Shown: positions 25,934 through 35,922, counted from the first letter of the stretch. The stretch: 64,000 nt of DNA from Candidatus Limnocylindrales bacterium (GCA_035559535.1 DATMBG010000007.1:29480-93479); one strand, 5' to 3'. A program made the numbers and translations. Notes: generated by a model not told the origin, from the sequence alone.

Positions 25934-26812
25934 TTATGATCTTTTCCTCCGCCTGGAGAGAAACAACTTGGTTATTTCTAACAGATAATCCGTTTTAGGA
26001 TCGATCCAAAGGTAATCCAAGTTTAACTGTTTAAAAAGTGAATTTAAATCTTCTTCTCGTTTCTTGGCTTCTGCTTGAAAAGTTGCCCTATTTTTCTTTG
26101 TGAACCATAGCATTCTTTCCATACCCGTTTCTAAATCCCTCAACCGAAGTCCTCCCCGATACTGTGGAAGTTCACGTTCACGGGGGTCATGGAGGACCAG
26201 AGGAATTACATCGTGGCGTGAACCCATAACTTTTAAAGCCTTTTTTATTTCGGCCAACTCTTCCAGGAAATCAGACAACCAGAATACCAAGGCACGTTTT
26301 GCAGGCAAGCTTTCAAATACACTGGAAACCTTTCCTTGGGTACCATGTTGAGTTTTAAAAGATAGAACATGTTGTGGAATCAAAAAATTGTAAGCTTTTT
26401 GGCGCTGAGGTTTTAAATGAATTTCTATTTTCACCGTATAGCCGATGAGTCCGATGGGGTCACCTACACGCCAGGCAGAATAAGCCAAAGTCGCCGCAAT
26501 TTCAGCCGCTAATCTTCGCTTGGAAACTCTTTCTGATCCAAACTCCATCGACTTACTCAGGTCAACCACTAAGATTAGATAGAGTTCACGTTCCTCGATA
26601 TACGTGTTTTTTAAAATGTGTTGACCTCCGATTCGAGCCGTTGCTGCCCAGTTAATCCATCGAGGATTCTCACCCAAATCATATCGGCTGATCTTATCAA
26701 ACTCCAAACCCCCTCCTTTGTACACACTGAACCAGGAACCCGGACATACTTGCGTAGTATACCAGTTGATATAATAATCGATTTTCGAGACTTTTTTCAG
26801 AATTTCTTCCAT
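25934..26812 (-). CDS. DUF58 domain protein
   Basis: 292 residues. The family signature Y-x2-G-(D/E)-x2-R-x-I-(D/N)-W-x3-A appears as YDLGENPRWINWAATAR near residue 45, with Asn in place of the common Asp. A VWA-like DLSKSM follows near 90 and SDFLEEL near 180. DUF58 proteins act with MoxR ATPases; some carry metal-site residues. 52 bases downstream of moxR and 14 upstream of the BatD-like gene. Confidence 0.9.
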   Translation of the reverse strand: MEEILKKVSKIDYYINWYTTQVCPGSWFSVYKGGGLEFDKISRYDLGENPRWINWAATARIGGQHILKNTYIEERELYLILVVDLSKSMEFGSERVSKRRLAAEIAATLAYSAWRVGDPIGLIGYTVKIEIHLKPQRQKAYNFLIPQHVLSFKTQHGTQGKVSSVFESLPAKRALVFWLSDFLEELAEIKKALKVMGSRHDVIPLVLHDPRERELPQYRGGLRLRDLETGMERMLWFTKKNRATFQAEAKKREEDLNSLFKQLNLDYLWIDPKTDYLLEITKLFLSRRRKRS

Positions 26813-26864
26813 AGAACTTACCTCTCGTAGGGAGTTTTCATAAGAGAGATGGCTTCCCTGATCC

Positions 26865-27833
26865 TTAGGGGACAGGAATCTTACTTAAAACATGATCCAG
26901 GATCTCATCTGGTGTAACTCCTTCCATTTCAGCCGAGTAGGTTAAGATCATACGATGACGGAGCACATCCTTGGCAGTACGCTGAACATCTTCTGGATAG
27001 ACAAATTTCCGTCCTTCCAGAAAAGCTTGTACGCGAGCCACATCTCGCAAACCCAGGATTCCTCTGGGTGAGACCCCAATTCTTATTTTCCCTTCTATTT
27101 TGTCCAGCTTATATTCCACGGGATTTCGAGTCGCACGACACAAATCCACCATATATCGATGGGCATATTCTTCGACCTTTACCTCTGCTTTGATCTTCTC
27201 CCGTAAGCGGACAACCTCCTCCGGGGAGAAGACCTGTTGAATCTCTGCTAAACGATCCCGGCGGTCTAAAAGGGTATTTTCCAACATGTGGATCTCATCT
27301 TCTCTAGAAGGATAGTTCACGAGAAGCTTTAAAAGGAACCTATCCAATTGAGCCTCCGGTAAAGGATAGGTACCCTCGTGCTCGATAGGATTTTGAGTTG
27401 CCAGGACCATAAAGGGATCTGGAAGTTGAAAAGTCTCTTTCCCCATAATGGTCACCTGACGTTCCTGCATGGCCTGGAGAAGAGCTGCCTGAGTTTTGGC
27501 AGCCGCTCGATTAATCTCATCCACTAAAATCAGATTAGCCGATATGATGGGGCCTTTTTCGACTTCAAACTTGCCGTCTGTATAGATATAGGTACCCACA
27601 ATATCACTGGGCATCATGTCCGGAACCATCTGGATACGCTGAAACGCACCCCCAATAGTTTTTCCCAAAGTGGCTACCAGTAAGGTTTTAGCCAGTCCGG
27701 GTACTCCTTCTAATAGCACATGCCCATCGGCCAGAAGTGCGGTTAAAACTTTCCAGATGAGGGAAGTCTGCCCAATGATTATTTTCTCGATTTCATTAAC
27801 AACCTGATGAACCTTTTCCAATTCATCTTTCAT
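26865..27833 (-). CDS. moxR: MoxR-family AAA+ ATPase
   Basis: 322 residues. Walker A GVPGLAKT, Walker B ILVDEINRA, sensor/arginine region ATQNPIEHEGTYPLPEAQLDRF, and a C-terminal lid with SPRGILGLRDVARVQAFLEGR. MoxR proteins are chaperone-like ATPases that help assemble or activate VWA complexes; it heads the bat operon here. The frame also has ATG 27842, but the AAAGG site is 9 bases before 27833. The region upstream holds no gene for 1.1 kb. Confidence 0.92.
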   Translation of the reverse strand: MKDELEKVHQVVNEIEKIIIGQTSLIWKVLTALLADGHVLLEGVPGLAKTLLVATLGKTIGGAFQRIQMVPDMMPSDIVGTYIYTDGKFEVEKGPIISANLILVDEINRAAAKTQAALLQAMQERQVTIMGKETFQLPDPFMVLATQNPIEHEGTYPLPEAQLDRFLLKLLVNYPSREDEIHMLENTLLDRRDRLAEIQQVFSPEEVVRLREKIKAEVKVEEYAHRYMVDLCRATRNPVEYKLDKIEGKIRIGVSPRGILGLRDVARVQAFLEGRKFVYPEDVQRTAKDVLRHRMILTYSAEMEGVTPDEILDHVLSKIPVP

Positions 27834-28952
27834 AAACGCCATCCTTTTTAAATCTTAATCGAAGGGCGAGAAAGAGATAGAAATATCTAAAGTCAGGGAA
27901 AGTCGAGATGGAGCCTTAACCGATCGGTAAGTGGGAGAGGTAGGATTCAATAAGCTATTCTAACTTCTATTTTTCTCGCATTCTCTTCCTGTTCAATTTC
28001 TGTTTTAGTTCCCTGCAACTTTATATGCAAAGCAGATACCAAATCCAAAGGTAAATCTTGAAAAGATCTGATGTCCCCATTTACCATACACAGAGAAGAG
28101 CCTCGGGAGAATAAAAAGCTGGCATCTATGATCTAGTTTTTAGACGGCTTATACTAACCCTTATGAAGAGGTTACCTGCTTCCCTCCCGGTGGGGATAGC
28201 CAGGATGGGGCTACTTCCTATCATTTATATTTTTTTCAACGCCGATTGATATTAGACATTTTGGCAAAGAAAGGTTAAACTAACTCTCCGGAATTTCCTA
28301 GATAGAGAAAACCCCCCAGACTCCCAGGGGTCGCCCCATAGTCGGAAAGTCAGGTATTCCAAGACCCTGGGCCTTCCTATGAATTATCTAAAACTTATCG
28401 TGCAGCACCTATGCTGCCCTTTACAAACCCGTAAGAAACAGGTTTCATTCCAGGATCTAAAATTGAATCCTTATTGTGGAATTAATAGCCAGACGGGAAA
28501 AGAACCCAAAACCCATTTTGAAGCCGGGAAAAGTTTTGCTCTATTTTTAGGCAATTTTGAGGGGTAAGGATTACAAAAATAGCTTCCTTTCCTGCACCTA
28601 TAAACCTGGGGCTTAAGGTTCTGCCTTATTTTTAAGCCATTTTGAAAGGGATGGATTACAAAATAACCCCACTTTCTGCACTACAAATCTGAGGCTCCTT
28701 GTCAGCAGTGGTCCACAGACGTCACCGGGAAGGATATGGTTTCAATTTGAAACATTCCAAGCTCCTGGATTCTGCTAGGAACACTAAACCCGATGATTTT
28801 GACTTATAGAAAGTCCTAGATTTTAGGGTTTTAAATTTGGAGAGGTTTATTTTACTTTAAAATAACTCTAAAATAAATTCAAATGATCCATTTATCTAGA
28901 TAAGCTCAAAAATTACGACGATTTAATCTAGAGGGGTATAAAATGACTCTTT
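27834..28952. other. 1.1-kb stretch without a supported gene
   Basis: No ORF with a plausible ribosome site and composition; the longest plus-strand frame (28379-28567) lacks family features. It holds a degenerate tandem duplication at 28539-28696. The moxR promoter is presumably in the AT-rich part near 27850-28000, but I see no clean boxes. Confidence 0.55.
28539..28696. repeat. degenerate tandem duplication
   Basis: Two diverged copies of a roughly 75-85-base unit. Copy one begins ATTTTTAGGCAATTTTGAGG and includes GGATTACAAAAATAG and CTTTCCTGCAC; copy two begins ATTTTTAAGCCATTTTGAAA and includes GGATTACAAAATAAC and CTTTCTGCAC. No coding sense. Confidence 0.7.
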
Positions 28953-29873
28953 TTATTTTTGCTCCCTGGCAAGTTCTGCGGCAACCGCATCTGCACCCTG
29001 GGCGATGAAAAGTTCTCCCTTTTTATCGGGTAAGAACTCTTCCATTTTAGCTACAAGCTTCTGCTTGGCGTCATCTGTTAACTCAGGCTGTCCCTTGGCC
29101 AGAGACTTTACTGCTTCTCGATAGGTCTCGAGGTACGATTTTTGCCAATCCAGCATTTCCAGGGAACCTGGCTCACCATGACCGGGATAAATCCTCTGGA
29201 CATCTTTGAGTTCTGTTTGGAGCCGATGGATATTTTTTAACCATTGGGTACTGTGACCGTCGGCAAGATAAGCATGGACTTTGTTCATTACCACATCTCC
29301 GATAAAAGCGATTCTTTCCTCTCCTTCTATCATCCAGTAAGAATCGCTATGAGACTCTCCTGGACCTAAATCATGGACGGTGAAAGTAACGCCTCCAAAG
29401 GTCACGGATTCTCCATCCTTTAAAGTTTTAGAAGGGAAAACCCTTTTTTTCGGCCATTCCTCTCCAAGCATGGCACGTCCTCGCTCTTCTCCTGCAGCAT
29501 CATAATAGGCTTTCATGGCCTTATCGACTCCTACCGTTGAGATTACGGGCACGCCATCTGTACCTATCAACTCAGCCAAACCATTGCAATGGTCTGGATG
29601 GCCATGGGTAAGGAGGACGGCCAGAAGTGGCTTTCTCAAAAATTCCAGATTTGCCCTTAAGGCTTTGCCATCGGAAACCGTTAAGGTCGCGTCTATGGCC
29701 ACAATACCTTTTTCAGTTTCTACCAGATAGGCATTTACAAAGACCCGGGTTTCATCGGCAAATCTATGAACCCGAGGTTTGAAACCCCCATGGACGGTGG
29801 GATTGAAAGAAATTATCCCGGTTAACAGGATGGGAAATATCAGAAGTCTACGGACAAGGTATTTTCTATTCAT
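28953..29873 (-). CDS. exported MBL-fold metallo-hydrolase (paralogue)
   Basis: 306 residues, the same length as and clearly paralogous to the protein at 82-1002: matching blocks LLTHGHPDH (metal motif at 90-95), GPGESHSDSYW, FIGDVVMN and YPGHGEPGSLEMLDW. A signal segment precedes GGFKPRVHRFAD. Full set of metal ligands present. Here its partner is a diheme protein 39 bases upstream rather than a dioxygenase. Broad hydrolase; lactone or ester substrate possible. Confidence 0.88.
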   Translation of the reverse strand: MNRKYLVRRLLIFPILLTGIISFNPTVHGGFKPRVHRFADETRVFVNAYLVETEKGIVAIDATLTVSDGKALRANLEFLRKPLLAVLLTHGHPDHCNGLAELIGTDGVPVISTVGVDKAMKAYYDAAGEERGRAMLGEEWPKKRVFPSKTLKDGESVTFGGVTFTVHDLGPGESHSDSYWMIEGEERIAFIGDVVMNKVHAYLADGHSTQWLKNIHRLQTELKDVQRIYPGHGEPGSLEMLDWQKSYLETYREAVKSLAKGQPELTDDAKQKLVAKMEEFLPDKKGELFIAQGADAVAAELAREQK

Positions 29874-29912
29874 AAAACTTTTAAGCTATCTCGGATGGCC
29901 GAACCTTTACCT

Positions 29913-30557
29913 CTAATCCGGGCAGGCGGCACCCTGGTTTATCCACTCGGTTATTTTATCTATAAACTCCTGAAGGGTTCGGGGTGCAGGTGTACGCTTG
30001 CCACCTGGATTCCAGGACCATTGAATCCGAGGGTCTTCTTTAACATGTCGAATAAGGTCTTCCAGCGTTTTATTTCCATTCTGAGCCGGATCCTTAATCT
30101 GATTACAGATCTCCTTAGGGGTTTTATTTGCGAAGATCATGGGAGTCTCCGGGGGTGGCATCCGCCAATCGGGAGAGCCCGGTGCAGCCTTTTCCCCAAC
30201 TCCATTGGTGAGCTGATGGCAGTTATTGCACCTGGCACCCCCTGCACCTCGACCCGTTGCACCACGAACAACCTTCATATCGTGGGGACGTCCCTCATCG
30301 CCTTGAGTGGGTCCTTCTCCTGCAGCATGACAGTTTTTACAGCGTGGATGGGCGAAGACATCGACAACGGCATTGAAGGCTGCAATAGCCCTGGCATCCT
30401 CTGCAACAGCAATAACCTGCAGGTTAAGGAAAACTTTCTCTCCTTTACTGGGAGTATGCCTCAGAGAGGAAAAGGCAGGATTTATGACCTGCAAGATTCC
30501 TATAACCCATACCATTCTTACCAGGTACTTTTTCCAATTATGGGTCCGTAACGTCAT
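29913..30557 (-). CDS. exported diheme c-type protein, 'isoquinoline 1-oxidoreductase subunit'-like
   Basis: 214 residues. An N-terminal signal helix is followed by two haem-attachment motifs, CKNCH and CNNCH, about 40 residues apart, and conserved stretches EGPTQGDEGRPHDM and CNQIKDPAQNGNKTLEDL. This pattern matches a family that databases label isoquinoline 1-oxidoreductase subunit, but no molybdenum-enzyme partners are nearby, so that name describes ancestry, not function. Probably a periplasmic electron carrier. Same strand as the MBL gene after it. Confidence 0.8.
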   Translation of the reverse strand: MTLRTHNWKKYLVRMVWVIGILQVINPAFSSLRHTPSKGEKVFLNLQVIAVAEDARAIAAFNAVVDVFAHPRCKNCHAAGEGPTQGDEGRPHDMKVVRGATGRGAGGARCNNCHQLTNGVGEKAAPGSPDWRMPPPETPMIFANKTPKEICNQIKDPAQNGNKTLEDLIRHVKEDPRIQWSWNPGGKRTPAPRTLQEFIDKITEWINQGAACPD

Positions 30558-30654
30558 ATCCGTATTCTCCTTTAACTTAAAAAATTGAAGGCTGAAAGGG
30601 GAAGATAGCCAAAAAATTTCGATCTTGAGATAAATCCCAAATCATCTTAGCCTT

Positions 30655-31689
30655 TTATCGGGCCAATTTAGCCAAACTTTCTTCATACGGCGGCCAGGCG
30701 ATCCCTTTTTCAGTAATGATGGCGGTAATATACTCGTGGGGAGTTACATCGAAGGCCGGATTGGCTACCTGGATAGCTTCTGGCGCGATCTGTTTACCGG
30801 CAATCTGGGTCACTTCTTGGGGATTCCTCTCTTCAATGGGGATTTGATCTCCGGAGCCAATGGATAAGTCTAGGGTAGAAATCGGAGCTGCCACATAGAA
30901 TGGAATCCCATGTTCTTTGGCCAGGACTGCCAGACTGTAGGTACCAATTTTATTGGCAACATCTCCATTTGCAGCAATCCGGTCGGCCCCCACGATAATG
31001 AGATTAATTTTTCCTTTCCGCATGAAATAGCCGGCCATGTTATCCGTGATAAGGGTAAGCGGAATATTCTCCTTGGCAAGCTCCCAGGCGGTTAATCGAG
31101 ATCCCTGGAGAAAAGGTCTGGTCTCATCTACGAAAACATGAATCTGTTTTCCCTCTTCATGGGCTGACCGAATGACCCCCAGGGCTGTTCCGTATCCTGC
31201 CGTTGCTAGGGCTCCGGCATTACAATGGGTCAAGATGGTATCCCCGGATTTAATCAATTGCGCGCCATACTTACCCAGGATTTTGTTGATCTGGATATCC
31301 TCATCCCGTATCTGAAGGGCTCTATTTTTTAATACTTCTTTGAGTTGTGGAACAGGTAAATGCCGGTGAGCTTCTGCACATCGACGCATTTCTTCAATGG
31401 CCCAGAATAAATTCACAGCCGTGGGACGTGTTTTGGCCATTTCCTCCAGGATTTCTTTCATTTTAATTGAAAATTCTTCGTAAGAATCTGCCGAAATACT
31501 CTGGGCCCCCAGGGCAATACCCATAGCAGCGGCTACTCCAATGGCAGGGGCACCGCGAATGACCATATTTTTAATGGCCTGAGCCACATCTTTATAATTA
31601 TCGTACTCTCGATAAACTTCCTCCATGGGAAGTCGTGTCTGATCAATCATGACCACTTTGTTGTTAATCCATTCAATGGTTTGAATCAT
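30655..31689 (-). CDS. mtnA: S-methyl-5-thioribose-1-phosphate isomerase
   Basis: 344 residues, standard length. It converts methylthioribose 1-phosphate to the ribulose form in the methionine salvage pathway. Active-site features are the Cys in [19 protein letters not shown] and the Asp in [23 protein letters not shown] follows as in the family. AAGGAG is just before the start. No other salvage genes are adjacent, so the gene appears to stand alone. Confidence 0.95.
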   Translation of the reverse strand: MIQTIEWINNKVVMIDQTRLPMEEVYREYDNYKDVAQAIKNMVIRGAPAIGVAAAMGIALGAQSISADSYEEFSIKMKEILEEMAKTRPTAVNLFWAIEEMRRCAEAHRHLPVPQLKEVLKNRALQIRDEDIQINKILGKYGAQLIKSGDTILTHCNAGALATAGYGTALGVIRSAHEEGKQIHVFVDETRPFLQGSRLTAWELAKENIPLTLITDNMAGYFMRKGKINLIIVGADRIAANGDVANKIGTYSLAVLAKEHGIPFYVAAPISTLDLSIGSGDQIPIEERNPQEVTQIAGKQIAPEAIQVANPAFDVTPHEYITAIITEKGIAWPPYEESLAKLAR

Positions 31690-31899
31690 GGGAAACTCCT
31701 TTGTGTTAAGTTATCAAGCCTCTTTGAGATGGTTAATAGAATATCCCATTAAGAGAAAATCTGTCAACTTTTTAATGATTTCGTGGATCTTTTAGCCCCG
31801 GCGAGGTGGCCTCTTTAGAGAGGGGCGAATTCCCTGAACAGGTTGCTCTTATGGAACTTTTCTCCTCTGGAACCTTCAAAGTCAATTAAGTAACTGTAA

Positions 31900-32039
31900 C
31901 CATTTAGTAGGTGTCACTTTTTCTATCTGAACACCTCCCTGGCCCCCCCTCCAGGGGGGACTTCAGCGGCAGCAACCTCACGTCAGTCCCCCCTGGAGGG
32001 GGGGCCAGGGAGGTGTTTCTTTTTCCACCTACTAAATGG
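31900..32039. repeat. nested perfect palindrome, MITE-like
   Basis: Outer 14-base inverted repeats CCATTTAGTAGGTG (31900) and CACCTACTAAATGG (32026). Inside them is a perfect 31-base inverted repeat, left arm 31932-31962 and right arm 31985-32015, with core CCTCCCTGGCCCCCCC / GGGGGGGCCAGGGAGG and a 22-base loop. It occupies most of the gap between mtnA and the tRNA gene; no ORF of its own. Confidence 0.9.
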
Positions 32040-32108
32040 ATACGGATATGTCAATTAAAATCCTCCTTGACAGGGAAAGAAAAAAACAGTATCATACCAT
32101 GGTGATGT

Positions 32109-32180
32109 GGGCTCATAGCTCAGTGGGAGAGCACTGCGTTCGCAACGCAGGGGTCGGGGGTTCAAATCCCCCTGGGTCCA
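32109..32180 (+). tRNA. tRNA-Ala (anticodon CGC)
   Basis: All four arms fold: acceptor GGGCTCA with TGGGTCC (two G-U pairs), D stem GCTC/GAGC, anticodon stem CTGCG/CGCAG around loop TTCGCAA, T stem GGGGG/CCCCC around TTCAAAT, discriminator A. The anticodon is CGC, reading Ala GCG. The third acceptor pair is G3:U70, the classic identity element of tRNA-Ala, which confirms the call. CCA is not encoded (TTTTG follows). Confidence 0.96.
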
Positions 32181-32295
32181 TTTTGTCCTCTAATACTCAG
32201 TCCCTCTCAAAACAGAGGGGTCTGAGTCCATCTGGAGAACCTCCCAGTTCCCCATTGACAAACCCACTGCTGTTAAATAACTTAACAGAAAATCC

Positions 32296-35200
32296 ATGAA
32301 TTTTACAGCACTTTTAGATAGCATAAAAACCGGAGCACACCAGGTTTCTTTATCGGGATTATGGGGGTCTTCTAAGGCCCTTATACCAGCTCTTGTTTAC
32401 AAAGAAACGAAGCGGCCTGGTCTGATAATTACTCCAACCTGGCAGACGGCCATGGACTTCCAGGATGACTTGGCTTTCTTTTTAAGGCAACTGGGAAGTG
32501 AACCCGATAAGATCCATCTTTTTCCACAGTGGGAACTTTCTCCCTATGAATTTTTATCACCTCATCGAGAAACCGTCGCCGAGAGGCTTACAATTCTGGA
32601 TAAACTCCTGAATCATGAAAAGATCCTGGTGGTAACCCCGGTGGAAGCTTTAATGCAGAAACTTCTACCCCGGCAGGTACTTTATCAATTTACTCAGTAC
32701 GTGGAAGTGGGAGCTGAGATCAACCGGGATGAGTTGGTTGAGCAGCTTATTTATACCGGTTATCATCCTGTGGAAATTGTAGAAGCCCGGGGAGAATTCA
32801 GTGTACGGGGTGGAATTCTGGATGTATTCCCTCCAATAGGAGAAAATCCGCTTCGGATCGAATTTTTCGGAGATACCGTTGAATCTATTCGGGAGTTTGA
32901 TATCACGACCCAAAGATCCATCGCCCAATTGGAAATCGTTACCATCCTTCCCATTCGAGAAGTGGTTCTAAATCAAGAAGCCCTCCAACGAGGCATTGCC
33001 AACATAAAAGCCAGAATTGCAGAAATCGGCGCCTCTTACAACACGTTGAATACGCTGATGAACCAGTTGGAGCAAGCGCCCTTTTTCCCGGGGATGGAAC
33101 GGTATGCTTCTTATTTTTACCCAGATCTGGAAACTTTATTCGATTACCTGGATCCGCAAGGTCTTTTATTTGTAGAGGAAGGATTGGACATAGAACAGGT
33201 AGCCAGCAAATTTGAAAGAAAAGTTCAAGAAGGTTATCAGCATGCTCTGGATAAAGGAAGCCCGGTCCCGGATCCTACTTCCCTCTACCTTACGGCCCAA
33301 CAAGTTAAGGAGCACTTGGAAAGGTGGCAACGAATTGAATTGAATCTGGTGGATTTCTCAGGGGAACAGGAAAGGATGGGAGGATGGGAGTGTGGAAGTA
33401 GGGGGATAGAAGGGGATGGGAGCGGGAAGGTAACAACGTCCCCACCCCCCCACCTTCATACCTCCCCACGTATCTCTTACGATCTGGATTTTAAACCCTT
33501 GGAATGGGGTTACCTCACAACCCCCGATACAGATGAAAAAGAGCAACATATTGCTTTTTCATCCAAGCGGTTGGCCGAATGGCTCGAACAGGGAAATCGG
33601 GTCCTTATCGTTTCCCATACCCGTGTCCAGGCAGAAAGACTGGCGGAACTTCTGGCCGATTATCAGTTAACCCCGGGTCGATACGAAGAGCCAATTCTCT
33701 CGGAATTTTTGTTCCAATCCAGGCAAAAACCTGTTTTCGTTCAGCAAACAGATGAGAAAAGGAGTTTCTTAACCCATCTTCTGATCACGACTGGAGATCT
33801 CACAGCCGGTTTTTACCTTCCGGATCAAAAACTTGTCCTGGTCGGTGAAGACGAGCTTTTAGGGCGACGTAAGACCATCAAGTACCGGCATAAAGTTCAT
33901 CGACCCAGCCGATTACTAACGACTCTGGGTGAACTGGAAATCCATGATTTTGTTGTCCATGTGGATCATGGCATTGGGAGATACCTCGGACTGAAAAGGT
34001 TGAAAATCCAGGACATGGAAATGGAATGTCTTCATCTGGAGTATCGAGATGGAGATAAGCTCTATGTTCCTATCGATCGGTTAGATCTGGTTCAAAAATA
34101 TAAAGGGTCTGATGATCATCCCCCTCAGTTGGATAAACTGGGAGGAACCAACTGGGCTCGTGTTAAAGAAAGGGTTAAGGCTTCTATTAAAAAAATGGCC
34201 AACGAACTGCTGGAACTCTATGCAGTTCGCCAGGCGCTTCCTGGGTTCTCTTTTTCTTCAGATGACCATCTCTATAAGGAATTTGAAGCCGCCTTTGAAT
34301 ATGAAGAAACGCCGGATCAAACCCGGGCTATTCAAGATGTCCTTAAGGATATGGCAGCCGCCAAGCCGATGGATCGATTGATCTGTGGGGATGTGGGATA
34401 CGGTAAAACCGAGGTGGCCATGCGGGCGGCTTTCATAAGTATATTGAACGGGAAGCAGGTGGCCGTTCTGGTTCCCACCACAATATTGGCTCAACAGCAC
34501 CTTCAAACCTTTCAAAGTCGATTTGCTTCGTATCCAGTCCGCATCGAAGTGTTGAGTCGTTTTAAGACCCGGAAGGAGCAGAATGCAATTATAAAAGGAC
34601 TTAAGGAAGGCACGGTAGATATTGTTATCGGCACGCACCGTCTTCTTCAAAAGGACATCGAGTTTAAAGATCTGGGATTGGTTGTCATCGATGAGGAGCA
34701 TCGTTTTGGGGTGGCTCATAAGGAAAAACTCCGACAGCTTCGTAAACTGGTAGATGTCCTGACTTTAACTGCGACGCCCATTCCCAGGACCCTCCACATG
34801 TCTTTGATGAGCATTCGGGATATGAGTGTGATAGATACTCCTCCGGAAGAGCGTTTGTCTGTGTATACCTATGTGGTTAAATTTGATGAGGGTCTTATCC
34901 GGGAAGCTATTCTACGTGAATTAGATCGAGGGGGGCAGGTCTTCTTCGTACACAATCGGGTTAAAAGCATTGAAGCTATGGCGAATTATCTTCGTCGATT
35001 AGTTCCTACGGCCCGTATTGTAGTAGCCCATGGCCAATTGGAAGAGAATACCCTAGAAAAGATCATGTTGAAGTTTGTGAACAAGGAGTACGATGTTTTA
35101 GTGTGTACGACCATTATCGAATCGGGCCTGGATATTCCCTCCGCAAATACCATCTTTATTAATCGGGCAGATAAGTTCGGGCTTGCCCAACTTTATCAGC

Positions 35201-35922
35201 TTCGGGGACGGGTAGGTCGATCTAAACACAGAGCCTATGCTTACCTGCTCATTCCCAATGACCGAACCATCCAGGCAACTGCCAAAAAGAGACTCCGGGT
35301 TATCCAGGAACTCAGTGATCTCGGCTCTGGATTTAAAATATCGGCCCACGATTTGGAAATTCGAGGCGCCGGAAACCTGCTCGGTGCCGAACAATCGGGA
35401 CACATTTCCGCCTTAGGATTTGATCTCTACTGTCAGATGATCGCCAATACCGTCAAAGAACTCAAAGGCGAAGCGCTGGAAGAAGAACTCCATCCACAAA
35501 TAAATCTGGAAATTTCGGCTTATTTCCCCGAGGAGTACATACCGGATATGAAACAACGTCTCGAGATCTATAAAAAGCTCTCTTCGGCTCAGGATTTTGG
35601 AAAAGTTCTGGATGTAGAGGACGAAATTAGAGATCGATACGGGGCATTGCCGGAGGAGGTAAAAAATCTGATTACCTTAGCCGAGTTACGGCTCCTTTCT
35701 AAAGAACTCCGGATCGAAAGTATCAAATCGGATAAAGAAACAATCCTTATCTGCTGGAATAAAACAAGTTTGATAACCCCCGAACAGCTCGCCAGGGTTG
35801 CTAAAAATGCAAAAGGACGGGTTAAAATTCTCTCTACCCGATCGGTAGAACTCTATTTGGGAGGAATCAAAAAAGAAGAACGATTAGGCTTTTTAAAAAA
35901 TTTCTTGCAGGAATTTAGATAA
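32296..35922 (+). CDS. mfd: transcription-repair coupling factor Mfd
   Basis: 1208 residues. It removes stalled RNA polymerase and recruits UvrA to DNA damage. Domain order: UvrB-like N-terminal region (1-~340), RNA-polymerase-interaction domain (FVVHVDHGIGRYLGL, from about 550), superfamily 2 helicase motor with Walker A GDVGYGKTE, DEEHRFG and TATPIPRTLHMSL, motif VI QLRGRVGRS and the C-terminal TRCF domain. Oddity: residues about 357-392 (Gly-, Ser- and Pro-rich) are encoded by a spacer-type palindrome inserted in frame, in the linker before the middle domains. Followed by the SurA-like gene. Confidence 0.95.
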   Translation: MNFTALLDSIKTGAHQVSLSGLWGSSKALIPALVYKETKRPGLIITPTWQTAMDFQDDLAFFLRQLGSEPDKIHLFPQWELSPYEFLSPHRETVAERLTILDKLLNHEKILVVTPVEALMQKLLPRQVLYQFTQYVEVGAEINRDELVEQLIYTGYHPVEIVEARGEFSVRGGILDVFPPIGENPLRIEFFGDTVESIREFDITTQRSIAQLEIVTILPIREVVLNQEALQRGIANIKARIAEIGASYNTLNTLMNQLEQAPFFPGMERYASYFYPDLETLFDYLDPQGLLFVEEGLDIEQVASKFERKVQEGYQHALDKGSPVPDPTSLYLTAQQVKEHLERWQRIELNLVDFSGEQERMGGWECGSRGIEGDGSGKVTTSPPPHLHTSPRISYDLDFKPLEWGYLTTPDTDEKEQHIAFSSKRLAEWLEQGNRVLIVSHTRVQAERLAELLADYQLTPGRYEEPILSEFLFQSRQKPVFVQQTDEKRSFLTHLLITTGDLTAGFYLPDQKLVLVGEDELLGRRKTIKYRHKVHRPSRLLTTLGELEIHDFVVHVDHGIGRYLGLKRLKIQDMEMECLHLEYRDGDKLYVPIDRLDLVQKYKGSDDHPPQLDKLGGTNWARVKERVKASIKKMANELLELYAVRQALPGFSFSSDDHLYKEFEAAFEYEETPDQTRAIQDVLKDMAAAKPMDRLICGDVGYGKTEVAMRAAFISILNGKQVAVLVPTTILAQQHLQTFQSRFASYPVRIEVLSRFKTRKEQNAIIKGLKEGTVDIVIGTHRLLQKDIEFKDLGLVVIDEEHRFGVAHKEKLRQLRKLVDVLTLTATPIPRTLHMSLMSIRDMSVIDTPPEERLSVYTYVVKFDEGLIREAILRELDRGGQVFFVHNRVKSIEAMANYLRRLVPTARIVVAHGQLEENTLEKIMLKFVNKEYDVLVCTTIIESGLDIPSANTIFINRADKFGLAQLYQLRGRVGRSKHRAYAYLLIPNDRTIQATAKKRLRVIQELSDLGSGFKISAHDLEIRGAGNLLGAEQSGHISALGFDLYCQMIANTVKELKGEALEEELHPQINLEISAYFPEEYIPDMKQRLEIYKKLSSAQDFGKVLDVEDEIRDRYGALPEEVKNLITLAELRLLSKELRIESIKSDKETILICWNKTSLITPEQLARVAKNAKGRVKILSTRSVELYLGGIKKEERLGFLKNFLQEFR
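33370..33470. repeat. spacer-type palindrome inside mfd
   Basis: GGATGGGAGGATGGGAGTGT, then GGAAGTAGGGGG, and the inverse CCCCCCCACCTTCATACCTC near 33444 form a hairpin. The words resemble those of the rplX-rplN spacer (ACGCCCAT repeats). The reading frame continues through it without a stop. Confidence 0.8.

Noticed and set aside
28379..28567. 62-residue ORF in the gene-free stretch
   Set aside because: No ribosome site, odd composition, overlaps the start of a degenerate repeat.
29895..30551. 218-residue plus-strand ORF
   Set aside because: Mirror of the diheme protein gene, whose haem motifs and signal peptide are clear on the other strand.
31900..32039. Complete insertion sequence
   Set aside because: 140 bases, no transposase and no visible target duplication; at most a non-autonomous element.
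32036..32299. 87-residue ORF
   Set aside because: Runs through the tRNA-Ala gene and the flanking palindrome.
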